Below, piece by piece: positions 51,600 through 60,926 of a DNA stretch of 64,000 bases; position 1 is the stretch's first letter, and each line of letters opens with the position of its first letter. Origin of the DNA: Amphibacillus sp052055485 (GTDB lineage Bacteria > Bacillota > Bacilli > Bacillales > Amphibacillaceae); contig NZ_CP197171.1 of the NCBI RefSeq assembly GCF_052055485.1, positions 3,286,001 through 3,350,000 on the forward strand, in the 5' to 3' direction. The notes below the pieces were generated by a model. That model did not search any database. It was not told where the DNA came from and saw only the letters and a program-made list of their open reading frames with translations. The translations under genes were made by a program, and so were the position numbers.

Positions 51600-53735
51600 C
51601 TAGTCTTCCGCTTCCTCGGCTTGTTCTGCCATCTCATCAATGTTACCTTCATCAATTCCATCTCGTTCACGATCTTCTTTTCTCTCAAAATAAGCCTCAA
51701 CTAATCGATTACCGATATTGTGGTGAATACCACTTTGATTTGTTCCGACTCCAGTTCTTGGAACAATAATAGCAAACGCGATTTCTGGTTCATCATACGG
51801 TGCATAACCCACTAATGCTAGGTTATGCGTTTCATGCTCTTCTCCATCTTCTATGAAAATATTCTGGGCTGTACCTGTTTTCACTGCGACATCATAGTCA
51901 CTGTTTGCCCAGTTACTACTCCCAGTCCCTTCCGTTGCTACTCGTCTAAAACTATCTTGAATAATATCTAGATATGAATCATCCATATCAATTCGATTCA
52001 GGACACTTGGACTATACCTTTCCATTATTGGACCTAGACTGTCTTTATCCCCATTTGCTTGGCGGACTTCTTTAACAATTCTCGGACTGACTCGATAGCC
52101 ATCATTTGCTATTGTTGACACGTATTGGGCAAGCTGTAATGTTGTATAGGTATCGAATTGTCCGATCGCAAAGTCAAGTAATAGCCCACCATCTTGAGTG
52201 TTCCGACCAATCACACCTGTCGCCTCATAAGGGAGATCAATCCCGGTTTCAACACCTAAACCAAATTGATTAAAATAATTACGCATGATTTGAAAGCTTT
52301 CTGGATTAAAGCCGCGTAATGGTTCATTTTCTCTATATTGAGCGCCGGATATTCGCATTGCAATTTCAAACATGTACACGTTCGATGATTGAATAATTGC
52401 TGTTCGATCATTAATAGGGCCCATATTTTGCCAAGAACTTTTAGTTGATGTACCTGCAATATTGATTGGACGGTCGGTAATTACTGTACCTGGTGAAACA
52501 ACTCCCGTTTCATAACCTGTAAGCATCGTAGCTCCCTTAATTACTGAACCAGGAATATGAGAATCATAAATCGTCCGATACGCTTGATCAACATACTCAT
52601 CTTCTTCACGATCATAATGTGCCCCACTTAATGCAATGACATCACCTGTTTGTGGATCAAGGACAGCAACTAAAGCATCTTCCATAAAGCGATTTTGATA
52701 AGGGTCATTATTAATATAGTTTTCAAGCTCTTCAAGAACAATTTGATCAAGTTCGGCTAGAAATTCCATATCAACGGTCAAAATTAAGTCATCACCACTT
52801 TTTCCTTCGCTAACTGTCTCAGTACCAACAATATTACCACTGTTATCTGTTGTATATTGGATCACTTCTTTTTGACCAAGTAAGACACTTTCGTAATATT
52901 GTTCAAGTCCACTCGTACCCACACGATCATTTCGACTATAGCCTAAGCTTAAATAATAATCCTGGTTCTCGCTGGGAATCCCTTCATTTGATGACGTGAT
53001 ATTACCAATAAAGCTAGAAAAAGTTTGATCATACAATCTCACTCGATTCCAATCAATTTTAGCATCAATACCCGGTAACTGATTTAAATTCTCTGAGATT
53101 AAGGCATACTCTTCTTCTGTTACCCCTTCATTTTTAATCGTGTGAGGTGATAATTCAAAGCCTTGATCCAATTCCTTCTTAATGGCAACCACATTTAATA
53201 GGTATGGATCTGACCAATCATATTCGTTGTAATCTTCTTCCTCAATACGGTCTAATATAATTTGATATTGCTCACCTGTTTCTAATTCTTGTTCTTCTTC
53301 TGTAAGCCGTTGATTTGCGTCTTCTGTATTTAGTAAATACCAGTATTCTTTTTTGTCTCGTTCACGAACTATATCTTCTAACGTTTCAAAGTCATCTGCC
53401 ATTGTCATAAGTTCAGCCAGATCTTCAGCAATTTCTAATCGTTTCTCAGATGAATCTCCATTTTTAGGCGGTGTATATGTGATCGAACGCTCTGGCTCAT
53501 TATCCAAAATTAAATGACCAAATCGATCATACATTAACCCACGTGGCACAGCGATCGTTGTTTTTGTATTCTCTGTCTCGTTCACACGCTGCCTAGCTTC
53601 CTCCCCATTTAGTATCTGCACAACACCTAGCTGAAGAATGAGTAATGAAAATAATAAGAAAACAAATAAAAACAGCGCATTTAGCCGTAACGGTAATTGA
53701 GATCGTTTTTTCTTTTTCTTCGACAAAGCGCCCAC
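51600..53735 (-). CDS. pbpA: Class B penicillin-binding protein (PBP2-type transpeptidase, PbpA-like)
   Basis: 711 residues. Cytosolic basic start, one membrane anchor (~18-40), PBP dimerisation domain, then a transpeptidase domain with SxxK in PGSVIKGATML, SxN in IQSSNVYMF, and KTG in VAVKTGTAQN. Cross-links peptidoglycan during elongation. Corresponds to B. subtilis pbpA (yqgF), next to sodA. Acidic C-terminal tail (DEMAEQAEEAED). Confidence 0.93.
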   Translation of the reverse strand: MGALSKKKKKRSQLPLRLNALFLFVFLLFSLLILQLGVVQILNGEEARQRVNETENTKTTIAVPRGLMYDRFGHLILDNEPERSITYTPPKNGDSSEKRLEIAEDLAELMTMADDFETLEDIVRERDKKEYWYLLNTEDANQRLTEEEQELETGEQYQIILDRIEEEDYNEYDWSDPYLLNVVAIKKELDQGFELSPHTIKNEGVTEEEYALISENLNQLPGIDAKIDWNRVRLYDQTFSSFIGNITSSNEGIPSENQDYYLSLGYSRNDRVGTSGLEQYYESVLLGQKEVIQYTTDNSGNIVGTETVSEGKSGDDLILTVDMEFLAELDQIVLEELENYINNDPYQNRFMEDALVAVLDPQTGDVIALSGAHYDREEDEYVDQAYRTIYDSHIPGSVIKGATMLTGYETGVVSPGTVITDRPINIAGTSTKSSWQNMGPINDRTAIIQSSNVYMFEIAMRISGAQYRENEPLRGFNPESFQIMRNYFNQFGLGVETGIDLPYEATGVIGRNTQDGGLLLDFAIGQFDTYTTLQLAQYVSTIANDGYRVSPRIVKEVRQANGDKDSLGPIMERYSPSVLNRIDMDDSYLDIIQDSFRRVATEGTGSSNWANSDYDVAVKTGTAQNIFIEDGEEHETHNLALVGYAPYDEPEIAFAIIVPRTGVGTNQSGIHHNIGNRLVEAYFERKEDRERDGIDEGNIDEMAEQAEEAED

Positions 53736-53744
53736 CCCCTCAAA

Positions 53745-53940
53745 GTTCTTTAATATTTATCGTAGTATAACTGGTTGTAAAACTCCCACTTCAAGAATGA
53801 AGAAAACAAGAAAATTCTATGTAAAAGATGCAGCAACTGGTAATGGTCCGATTCGTTCAAGGGTCTTTAGGTCATACCCTTGTAATGATAACATTCAGCG
53901 GGGAATGCCCGACCAAATGAAGTTCCACTTTATTATAGCA
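53745..53940 (-). ncRNA. Candidate structured RNA or pbpA 5' leader, unassigned
   Basis: Extended -10 promoter TGCTATAAT at 53940-53932 (minus strand) with a start near 53925. The transcript folds into hairpin CATTC...GAATG (53907-53892), hairpin CAAGGGT...ACCCTTG (53882-53858), and a closing interaction of TTTGGTC with GGACCA. The region is GC-richer than its flanks and has no reading frame. It could be a cis-regulatory leader of pbpA, or a small independent RNA. It does not match T-box, riboswitch or SRP cores I know. Confidence 0.4.
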
Positions 53941-54068
53941 TGTTTGGTCAGTAGATAAAATTAGAAAAACTCACATTTAATGAATGTGAGCTTTTTTATA
54001 TGTTAATCGTAATCATTTACGTTGCAACAAACCTGTTACTGCACTTAAACTCTAATCTTTATTAACAT

Positions 54069-54103
54069 AAAAAACCTGAGTCAATATCATAACTCAGGTT
54101 TTC
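54069..54103 (-). terminator. Terminator after sodA
   Basis: Stem AAAACCTGAGT / ACTCAGGTTTT, nine-base loop, T-run on the minus strand. Confidence 0.9.
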
Positions 54104-54109
54104 ACTATA

Positions 54110-54721
54110 TTATTTAGCAGCTTTGTATAACTCTGCAACCTTTTCCCAGTTTACAATATTCCAAAAGGCAGAAATGTAATCTGGACGTTTATTTTGATAT
54201 TTCAAGTAATAAGCATGCTCCCATACATCTAAACCTAGAATAGGTGTTTTCCCTTCCATAATTGGCGTATCTTGATTTGGTGTGCTTGTAACGGCTAATT
54301 CACCATTATCCACAACTAACCAAGCCCAACCTGAACCGAAACGGCCAGTAGCAGCATTTGTAAATTCTTCTTTGAAAGCATCAAAGCTGCCAAATTTACT
54401 GTTAATAGCATTTGCTAAATCTCCAGTTGGCTCTCCTCCGCCGTTTGGAGATAATAAAGTCCAAAACAAGCTGTGATTCGCATGTCCACCACCGTTATTT
54501 CTAACAGCCGTTTGCACATCAGCAGGTAATTTTTCTAAATCTGATAATAGTTCTTTAAGTGATAAATCTTGAAGATCACTATGTCCTTCAAGTGCTCCAT
54601 TTAATTTTGTCACATACGTATTGTGGTGCTTCGTATGATGAATACTCATGGTCTCCTGATCAATATGTGGCTCCAATGCATCATAAGCGTACGGTAACTC
54701 TGGTAATTCAAATTTTCCCAT
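54110..54721 (-). CDS. sodA: Superoxide dismutase (Mn/Fe type)
   Basis: 203 residues. Metal ligands: His in PHIDQETMSIHHTKHH (His27 type), His in GGGHANHSLFW, and Asp/His in GLDVWEHAYYLKYQ. GSGWAWLV is the family signature. GGAGG before ATG 54721 sets the start; nine upstream codons are spurious. Detoxifies superoxide. Confidence 0.95.
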   Translation of the reverse strand: MGKFELPELPYAYDALEPHIDQETMSIHHTKHHNTYVTKLNGALEGHSDLQDLSLKELLSDLEKLPADVQTAVRNNGGGHANHSLFWTLLSPNGGGEPTGDLANAINSKFGSFDAFKEEFTNAATGRFGSGWAWLVVDNGELAVTSTPNQDTPIMEGKTPILGLDVWEHAYYLKYQNKRPDYISAFWNIVNWEKVAELYKAAK

Positions 54722-54875
54722 TAAAAGTTCCTCCTTTAAATTTACCAAATTGAAAGTTCACAAAAAGTTCACTTTCTTATGATTCCCACTTTAGCAAAAT
54801 AATTGTTAACTAGCAAATTTTTTGCTTCAATGCCTACCTATTATATTCACTCATTTTTAATAAATTAAACATAAT

Positions 54876-55445
54876 TTATTCGTCTGTTTGATTTTTATTT
54901 GCAAAATGATCCATGTCATCAGTAGTATCAGAATCCGATTTTTCAGTTAAATGGTTATAATCATCATGATCACTGGTGAAATCAGATGGACTTTCTGATG
55001 AACCATAACCCTCTAATATGTTCCAGCTATTGGTTTCATCAAACTCTAAAGAGCCCATTGATTGCTGTTCTTCTCCATTAAATTCCGCCTTTGAATCTGC
55101 ATGTTCAATGCAAAGATTTGTCTCAGGAACAGCTTTAAGTCTGTCTGTTTCAATCTCATTACCACAGACAATACACTGACCATAATGACCATTTTCAATG
55201 CTTTCAAGGGCTTGTTTAATTTCATTTAATTCATTCTGCTCATGAGTTGTAAGTGCGAGATCCTTTTCTCTTTCATACAATTCTGTCCCTTGGTCACCGG
55301 GATGATTATCATAATCAGACAATTCTGTTGAATATTCCTCTTCAGTTGCACGGATTTTATCTCGTTTAATTTTATCCATTAATTCGGTTTCACGTGTTAT
55401 TAAATCATGCTTTATTTGTGTTATATCATCCTTCTTTAGCATCAA
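54876..55445 (-). CDS. DksA/TraR-type zinc-finger protein (YteA-like)
   Basis: 189 residues. Coiled-coil N-terminal half (TQIKHDLITRETELMDKIKR), acidic DNHPGDQGTELYEREKD, and a zinc finger CIVCGNEIETDRLKAVPE with a downstream Cys-His (LCIEHA). The C-terminal ~60 residues are acidic and Ser-rich. Members of this family in Bacillus (YteA) influence sporulation or stress; exact role here unknown. Confidence 0.82.
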   Translation of the reverse strand: MMLKKDDITQIKHDLITRETELMDKIKRDKIRATEEEYSTELSDYDNHPGDQGTELYEREKDLALTTHEQNELNEIKQALESIENGHYGQCIVCGNEIETDRLKAVPETNLCIEHADSKAEFNGEEQQSMGSLEFDETNSWNILEGYGSSESPSDFTSDHDDYNHLTEKSDSDTTDDMDHFANKNQTDE

Positions 55446-55544
55446 AGATCACTCCTATTAAATGTGATATATATATCTTGCCTTATTCAAGCTATCTTAA
55501 ACACCCACATTTAAATTTTTTGGCTAAATTCAATAATTGGATAC

Positions 55545-55582
55545 ACAAAAAAACAAGCCATTGTTGACAATGACCTGTTTTC
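55545..55582 (-). terminator. Terminator of the tRNA cluster
   Basis: Stem AAACAAG.CATTGT / ACAATG.CCTGTTT after the last tRNA (Phe), then a run of seven T on the minus strand. Confidence 0.82.
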
Positions 55583-55586
55583 TGAG

Positions 55587-55659
<73 letters not shown>

Positions 55660-55688
55660 TTACTATGTATTCATTTTCCAAATGAAAA

Positions 55689-55781
55689 TGGCGGAGGAAG
55701 AGGGATTCGAACCCCCGCGGGCCGTGAAGCCCCTGTCGGTTTTCAAGACCGATCCCTTCAGCCGGGCTTGGGTATTCCTCC
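55689..55781 (-). tRNA. tRNA-Ser(TGA)
   Basis: Acceptor GGAGGAA / TTCCTCC, anticodon loop CTTGAAA (TGA), long variable arm typical of Ser, CCA encoded. Confidence 0.95.
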
Positions 55782-55794
55782 GCAATAAATTAAA

Positions 55795-55871
55795 TGGTGG
55801 ACCCTGCAGGATTCGAACCTGCGACCGATCGGTTATGAGCCGATAGCTCTAACCAACTGAGCTAAGGGTCC
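55795..55871 (-). tRNA. tRNA with CAT anticodon, probably Ile2 (lysidine)
   Basis: Acceptor GGACCCT / AGGGTCC, anticodon loop CTCATAA (CAT), CCA encoded. A second CAT tRNA in this cluster (55982-56058) has the usual elongator-Met body, and this one matches the Bacillus GGACC-type tRNA-Ile(CAT). Elongator Met is the alternative; TilS identity elements would decide. Confidence 0.85.
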
Positions 55872-55879
55872 TATTATAA

Positions 55880-55956
55880 TGGGGCGACCGGTGGGGATCG
55901 AACCCACGCATGTCGGAACCACAATCCGATGTGTTAACCACTTCACCACGACCGCC
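55880..55956 (-). tRNA. tRNA-His(GTG)
   Basis: Anticodon loop ATTGTGG (GTG), extra G at position -1 (55956) opposite the discriminator C, acceptor GCGGTCG / CGGTCGC, CCA encoded. Confidence 0.95.
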
Positions 55957-55981
55957 ATTATAGATATCCTAGTTGTAAATA

Positions 55982-56058
55982 TGGTAGCGGCGGAGGGGAT
56001 CGAACCCACGACCTCACGGGTATGAACCGTACGCTCTCGCCAGCTGAGCTACGCCGCC
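55982..56058 (-). tRNA. tRNA-Met(CAT), elongator
   Basis: Acceptor GGCGGCG / CGCCGCT with one G-U, anticodon loop TTCATAC (CAT), CCA encoded. Body as in Bacillus elongator tRNA-Met; the initiator pattern (mismatched 1-72 pair, GGG/CCC stem) is absent. Confidence 0.9.
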
Positions 56059-56064
56059 ATAAAA

Positions 56065-56139
56065 TGGCTCCACAGGTAGGATTCGAACCTACGACCGATC
56101 GGTTAACAGCCGATTGCTCTACCACTGAGCTACTGTGGA
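56065..56139 (-). tRNA. tRNA-Asn(GTT)
   Basis: Acceptor TCCACAG / CTGTGGA, anticodon loop CTGTTAA (GTT), CCA encoded. First in the cluster, after the promoter at 56192-56220. Confidence 0.95.
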
Positions 56140-56191
56140 ACAACTTTGATATCGCTGATGAATTTATGTACTAACTTTAGCGACGATATAT

Positions 56192-56220
56192 AATATATCA
56201 CATTAAAAATATCCAGTCAA
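56192..56220 (-). promoter_or_regulatory. Promoter of the tRNA cluster
   Basis: Minus strand TTGACT (56220-56215), 17-base spacer, TATATT (56197-56192), about 50 bases before tRNA-Asn. Confidence 0.8.
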
Positions 56221-56257
56221 TAGTTTTAAAATTTAAGTTTTTCGATTTTTGAAATTT

Positions 56258-56297
56258 ATACACTCAGCAATTGGATTCAATTGCTGAGTGTTGTATT
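56258..56297 (-). terminator. Terminator hairpin at the end of the Na/Pi cotransporter gene
   Basis: Perfect 14-bp stem ACACTCAGCAATTG / CAATTGCTGAGTGT with a five-base loop, overlapping the region just after the stop. The U-run is weak. Confidence 0.7.
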
Positions 56298-57942
56298 AAT
56301 GGATAGTCTCTGGAATCTTTTCACCAATTACTTCTTCCGCAATATTTAACGCATGGTCACCAATTCGTTCCAAATTACTTAGAATATCAACATAGACAAT
56401 TCCAGCAGAAGGAGAACAGATACCTTTGTTTAATCGAATAATATGTTTTTTTCTAAAGGTTTTTTCCATCTGATCAATTTTATTTTCATATTTAACTACT
56501 TTCAAGGCTTTTTCTCTATTTCTATTTGTTAGCGATTGAATCGCCTCTTTAAGTGTCTTATTCGTTAATTCGAATATTTCATTTAAGTCTTCTTTAGCTT
56601 GATCTGTTAAAACAGTTTTATTTGAAATTTTAAATTGAATTAATTCAATAATATTTTCAAAATGATCACCAACCCGTTCGATATCTCGGACACTGTCAAG
56701 CAAAGCGGAGTGTTTTTCACTATCTGCATCGGATAGCTGTGTGGCAGCTAAATCGATCAAATAGGCAGTTATTTCTTGATCCATTTTGTTTAATGTATTC
56801 TCAAGTTGCAGGGAATTATTAGCATGTTTTGTATCATGACTATTCAAGAATAAACAAGATTCCTCCAATCCTTTAATAGCACACTCACCCATTCGAACGA
56901 CTTCTTCCTTCACCTGTTCTAAAGCAACAGAAGGAGACCGTTGAATAAAAATAGGATCTAAATGAGTAGGCTGGACAGTTAGCGTTGAGTCCTCACCAGG
57001 AACAAGTTTGGTTACAACCATGGCTAATGTTCCGATAAATGGAAACATTAAAATCACACTAGCAAAATTATATATACCATGTGCGAAGGCAATTGTCATC
57101 TCTGCATTTAAGCCTAATACATTCTGTATATTTGCAACCAAAGTTGTATATGGAATTAGTACTAACATCGCAAGGATGGCGGCAATCAGATTGAAAATAA
57201 CATGTGTTAAAGCAGCCCGCCGAGCGGCAATAGAAGCACCGATCGCTGCAATCGCTGTTGTAATAGTCGTCCCAATATTATTTCCAAATAAAACGGGAAG
57301 TGCACCATCTAACTCAATCGCACCTTGACCAAATAAGCTTTGTAAGATTCCAATCGTAGCACTTGAACTTTGCACAATAAAAGTGAATACAGCCCCAATA
57401 ATAAGGCCTAAAATTGAATTATCCGACATTTCAATCATTAGTTCATGAAAAGCCTGTAAATCTTGTAATGGGGCTAAACCATCTCCCATTAATTTCAATC
57501 CGAAAAATAGGGCACCAAAGCCAAAGATTGCTTGTCCAATATTCAGGATTCTTTGGTTCTTAAAGAAAAATAACATTAGTGCACCAACCGCAAGAATCGG
57601 TAATGCATAATCCTCTAATTTAATCCCAATAATAAATGCTGTGACGGTTGTTCCTACGTTTGCACCCATAATCACACCAATCGATTGTTTTAATGTCATA
57701 AATCCAGCATTCACTAATCCAACCGTTAATACGGTTGTTCCCGAGCTTGATTGGATCAATATAGTTACCACCATACCTGCAAGGACACCTAAAAATGGAT
57801 TGCTAGTAAATTTATCTAAAATGTCTTTCAATCGGTCACCGGCGGATTTTTGCAATCCTTCACCCATTGATTTAATTCCTAATAGAAAGATACCTAGTCC
57901 ACCTAAAAACTCAAATATAATAGTCATTATATCTAATTCCAT
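56296..57942 (-). CDS. Na+/phosphate cotransporter family protein with PhoU-like C-terminus
   Basis: ~548 residues. Two NptA repeats, each with the QSSS/QSSSAT signature: ILIQSSSGTTVLTVGLVNAG and FIVQSSSATIGILQSLFG. About nine membrane segments to residue ~310. C-terminal PhoU-type helices (LDSVRDIERVGDHFENIIEL, LSNLERIGDHALNIAEEVIG). Likely sodium-coupled phosphate importer. ATG 57942 follows AGGGATGG; in-frame TTG 57960 is less likely. Confidence 0.92.
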   Translation of the reverse strand: MELDIMTIIFEFLGGLGIFLLGIKSMGEGLQKSAGDRLKDILDKFTSNPFLGVLAGMVVTILIQSSSGTTVLTVGLVNAGFMTLKQSIGVIMGANVGTTVTAFIIGIKLEDYALPILAVGALMLFFFKNQRILNIGQAIFGFGALFFGLKLMGDGLAPLQDLQAFHELMIEMSDNSILGLIIGAVFTFIVQSSSATIGILQSLFGQGAIELDGALPVLFGNNIGTTITTAIAAIGASIAARRAALTHVIFNLIAAILAMLVLIPYTTLVANIQNVLGLNAEMTIAFAHGIYNFASVILMFPFIGTLAMVVTKLVPGEDSTLTVQPTHLDPIFIQRSPSVALEQVKEEVVRMGECAIKGLEESCLFLNSHDTKHANNSLQLENTLNKMDQEITAYLIDLAATQLSDADSEKHSALLDSVRDIERVGDHFENIIELIQFKISNKTVLTDQAKEDLNEIFELTNKTLKEAIQSLTNRNREKALKVVKYENKIDQMEKTFRKKHIIRLNKGICSPSAGIVYVDILSNLERIGDHALNIAEEVIGEKIPETIH

Positions 57943-58105
57943 GAATGACCATCCCTTCAATTCAGTATTATTTTCATATGTAAAATGACATCAATTCCTA
58001 TTATTAATTAAACATTACTGAAATGTAAAGAGTATTCGATAAAATTTTACACTAAATTTACATACAATTTTTACAATTCATAACTCATGAATAATAGCAT
58101 TAAAA

Positions 58106-58149
58106 TAGCCCTTAGCTAACCAATCTTTTGTACAGTCAGCTAAGGGGAT
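58106..58149 (-). terminator. Terminator after the NfeD-like gene
   Basis: Arms CCCCTTAGCT / AGCTAAGGGC with a ~20-base loop, then TATTTTAATG on the minus strand. Confidence 0.78.
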
Positions 58150-58180
58150 TCCACTCTATTCCTATTTAATTTAGTCTCGA

Positions 58181-58822
58181 TTATTCTTTATACTTATCCA
58201 ATGCGTCCACTAATATACGTGTACCATCTACCTGTTTCACAATAATTTCAGCATTTTGCTGAATCCAGTAACCATTTGAAATCGCACTATATTCATTCTG
58301 ATTGATTTTGATCGTTCCAACGGGGCGTAAATTGGTTAAAGCAATCCCCTTTTGACCAACTAATTGGTGATAATCTGTATTGATCGAACTATATCCTTGA
58401 TCATCTGTTAAGCGATCAATTAAAGGAATTTTCGTCCACATATTTCGTCGTGGTAACATCTTCAACCACAGAAAAGAACAAGCAGCACCGATAACAACAC
58501 CAATAATAGCATAAAGACCAACTATCCAATTCGGTGAACTCAAGCCCACCGAAACAATCATTAATATCGCACCAATACCAGCCAGAGTTCCATCATTAAT
58601 AAGTTCACCATCAATAAATATTAAAATAATACCTAAAAAATAAATAATTGCCATTATGAAGAACATAGATGGATCGAGATATGCATAAAAGTAAAGAGTA
58701 ATAAGAGAAACACCTAGAAATGCAAATATCCCTTTCGCTTTAACTAATAATTCACCAACTAAAAGCATAGTACCAATACCAACAATAAAAAAACTAAGCC
58801 AATCCATTGTAAAAATATCCAT
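58181..58822 (-). CDS. NfeD-like membrane protein
   Basis: 213 residues. Four or five membrane segments in the first ~140 residues (FFIVGIGTMLLVGELLV, FLGVSLITLYFYAYL, MFFIMAIIYFLGIILIF) and a C-terminal OB domain (LVGQKGIALTNLRPVGTIKI, GYWIQQNAEIIVKQVDG). In other species NfeD acts with a stomatin/flotillin partner; none is adjacent. ATG 58822 is favoured over TTG 58834. Confidence 0.85.
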   Translation of the reverse strand: MDIFTMDWLSFFIVGIGTMLLVGELLVKAKGIFAFLGVSLITLYFYAYLDPSMFFIMAIIYFLGIILIFIDGELINDGTLAGIGAILMIVSVGLSSPNWIVGLYAIIGVVIGAACSFLWLKMLPRRNMWTKIPLIDRLTDDQGYSSINTDYHQLVGQKGIALTNLRPVGTIKINQNEYSAISNGYWIQQNAEIIVKQVDGTRILVDALDKYKE

Positions 58823-58886
58823 TATTAACAACACCCTCTTTCTTAAGCTAGACTTTTTTAATAAATATTATTAAAGGAGAATGATG

Positions 58887-59222
58887 ATGTCGAGTAGGTT
58901 AAAGTTCTTCAGTTTTATTTTTTGTATCTTACTGTTGATTACTTGTTATCAAGACCTCTATCGTGATCGTGATTTAAATTCGAAGCAAACTACTGCTGAA
59001 GTTACCCCTCACTCTTATTATGATGAAAGTTTATCAAGCTTTCAAGTTATTTCTTATCAGGTTCAACAAGGGGAGCAATTATTAACTATTATAGAGAAGT
59101 TAAACAAACAGCCAGTGATTAATATTGAACAATCAGTTACTGATTTTATTTCCCTTAATCCATCCGCAAATATTTATCAATTAGAGGATGGACGAGTTTA
59201 TTTATTTCCGGTCTATCAATAA
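58887..59222 (+). CDS. Small exported protein with a LysM-like module
   Basis: 111 residues. N-terminal hydrophobic segment (FFSFIFCILLLITC) ends in a Cys but lacks a full lipobox. The C-terminal half resembles LysM (SYQVQQGEQLLTIIEKLN, LNPSANIYQLEDGRVYLFP). The third of three consecutive ATGs has the right spacing from AAGGAG. Function unknown. Confidence 0.7.
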   Translation: MSSRLKFFSFIFCILLLITCYQDLYRDRDLNSKQTTAEVTPHSYYDESLSSFQVISYQVQQGEQLLTIIEKLNKQPVINIEQSVTDFISLNPSANIYQLEDGRVYLFPVYQ

Positions 59223-59279
59223 TAATATCAATTTTTACTTGATTTTATAATTCTCAACCCTATTTAAATAATTACACAA

Positions 59280-59318
59280 AAAAAGAAAGCTAAAGATTTT
59301 GAACCTCTAGCTTTCTGT
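59280..59318 (-). terminator. Terminator after the lytic transglycosylase gene
   Basis: Stem AGAAAGCTA / TAGCTTTCT with a 15-base loop, followed by TTTTTTTGTG on the minus strand. Confidence 0.85.
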
Positions 59319-59320
59319 GA

Positions 59321-60019
59321 TTATTCGGCCATCGCTAATGTGTGATGGTTTTCTGCATTCGCTTGAATCAGATCAGCATAATGACTTTTCGCTGTTCCTG
59401 TTTTCTCCTTATAATTTTCCATGCCAGTCATCCCTCGATGATATGCCGTCAACGCTTCATCCCAGTTTTGGTACTTATGATGAAGGAAATCTAAATAAAC
59501 AACAGCTAGCTGCATGGAATAATAAGGATCAAATAATAACTCTTCACTATAAGGCAGTCCCGCCATCTCTGCAATCCAAGGAGCGGTATTTCCCATAAAT
59601 TGTGACATCCCATATGCTTGACCATATTTAGTTTCTGGTCCAATGAGATCTGGATCAAAGGTTTTTCCTGTTTCTACTTTTAATAATTCATAAATGAGAA
59701 AAGGGTCTATGTTAAATTGTTCTGCTTCATTAGCCAAATAAATCGCCCAAGCCTTTTTAAAATGACCCTCACTATCATTTACCATTTGTTCCGCTATTTC
59801 CTCAATATTTGACCAATGTTTATAATCACCGTTTAGCTCCGTCCTCAGTAATTCTTGCTCATAAGTTGACTCTGCCTTTAATTGTTTGTTTTCGGCAGCT
59901 AAGACACGATTTTCCTCTTCTAATGTTGTCATTTGTGTACGTTGAATATGATTTAGCATAAAAATTAAAATGGCAGATACAAATGACAGACATAATACAA
60001 ATAAAGTACTTTGTTTCAA
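59321..60019 (-). CDS. Membrane-anchored lytic transglycosylase (SLT domain)
   Basis: 232 residues. N-terminal membrane helix (LFVLCLSFVSAILIFML), coiled coil (~25-55, MTTLEEENRVLAAENKQLKA), then an SLT/goose-lysozyme domain with catalytic Glu in LIYELLKVETGKTFDP, YGMSQFMGNTAPWI, and the C-terminal TAYHRGMTGM. Cleaves peptidoglycan glycan strands. Start is TTG 60019 after AAAGGATGG. Confidence 0.9.
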   Translation of the reverse strand: MKQSTLFVLCLSFVSAILIFMLNHIQRTQMTTLEEENRVLAAENKQLKAESTYEQELLRTELNGDYKHWSNIEEIAEQMVNDSEGHFKKAWAIYLANEAEQFNIDPFLIYELLKVETGKTFDPDLIGPETKYGQAYGMSQFMGNTAPWIAEMAGLPYSEELLFDPYYSMQLAVVYLDFLHHKYQNWDEALTAYHRGMTGMENYKEKTGTAKSHYADLIQANAENHHTLAMAE

Positions 60020-60046
60020 GTCTTATCCATCCTTTCTTGTAACAAC

Positions 60047-60240
60047 TTTGGTGAGTAATCGCACTAAGGAAAGCAACTTAAGCATTCGCAACGTTAAACC
60101 CTCTGGCTTATCGCCATATCTTTACGCTGTTTTGAAATCTTATTACGAAAGCCATAGTTTTAATTATACGATCATCGCTAAAGTTTTATGCTTTTCGATA
60201 GTGCAGGAATAAGTAGATAGCTTATTCCAAATCCCAGCCC
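60047..60240. repeat. Intergenic repeat related to 29880-30063 and copy B
   Basis: Contains GTGAGTAATCGCACTAAGGAAAG-type sequence, GCATTCGCAACG, CGATAGTGCAGGAATAAGTA and the imperfect hairpin GAATAAG...CTTATTC (60205-60227), then CCCAGCCC. These modules recur in the same order near 29973-30015 and 34085-34120. 60241-60430 shows nothing recognisable. Confidence 0.6.
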
Positions 60241-60446
60241 TAATCAGCAGAGAATAAAGAATCTCAACTGTTTGAAGATTCACTTGGTGTTACAAATGGT
60301 TATCCTAAGCTATCTTCATAATAAAAGCAACTGATACGCTTTACCCTTAATCAATAAAATTAAACTTTTAGCAAATGAATCATATATTAAATTGAAGATT
60401 TCTTAATAGGATAAATGTGAAGGAATTATAAATGAGGAGGAACAAG

Positions 60447-60731
60447 ATGAACAATATGTTTAAACAAGTTATTCAAAAGAAAATGGCAGAAATAACACCT
60501 AATGAACTACTTGCCCACGCTAATAGCTATCAAGTAACGCTCTCTGAAACTCAAGCCAATCAACTTATAAACATCCTAAGAACACAACAGTTTGACCCAT
60601 TCAAGAAGACAGATTTGATCAAAATGTTTGATCATTTAGAACAAATCACAGATCAAGCAACTGTAAAACAAGCAAAAATTATTCTTAATCAATTTATTAA
60701 ACAATATAATATGGCAGATTGGTTTAGTTAA
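60447..60731 (+). CDS. yqfT: DUF2624 family protein (YqfT-like)
   Basis: 94 residues, all helical (FKQVIQKKMAEITPNELL, YQVTLSETQANQLINIL, KTDLIKMFDHLEQIT). AGGAGGAAC before ATG 60447 sets the start. B. subtilis yqfT lies in the same nfo-cshB-yqfO area. Function unknown. Confidence 0.82.
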   Translation: MNNMFKQVIQKKMAEITPNELLAHANSYQVTLSETQANQLINILRTQQFDPFKKTDLIKMFDHLEQITDQATVKQAKIILNQFIKQYNMADWFS

Positions 60732-60763
60732 AAAAGGTTAGGACAAAAGTAAATTGAGTAGTT

Positions 60764-60809
60764 AAAAAAGCGAATGATATTCAAAAAAGTTGAATATCAT
60801 TCGCTTTTT
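60764..60809. terminator. Strong terminator after yqfT
   Basis: Stem AAAAAGCGAATGATATTCA / TGAATATCATTCGCTTTTT, 19 perfect bp, seven-base loop. It can serve yqfT and, on the other strand, nfo. Confidence 0.92.
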
Positions 60810-60926
60810 GCTAGAATTGAGGGCCATAGGAAAGTGGAACATCTCACTTGCGATCATTTCTTCTATATCCATATCGTGTTTGTTTGGATTTTGACTAAAT
60901 TTTTTGTTTGTCACTGCCTGTTCTTT

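Noticed and set aside
53745..53940. T-box or 6S RNA upstream of pbpA
   Set aside because: No GGGTGGNACCGCG T-box core is present, and the length and central-bubble pattern of 6S RNA could not be shown; left as unassigned.
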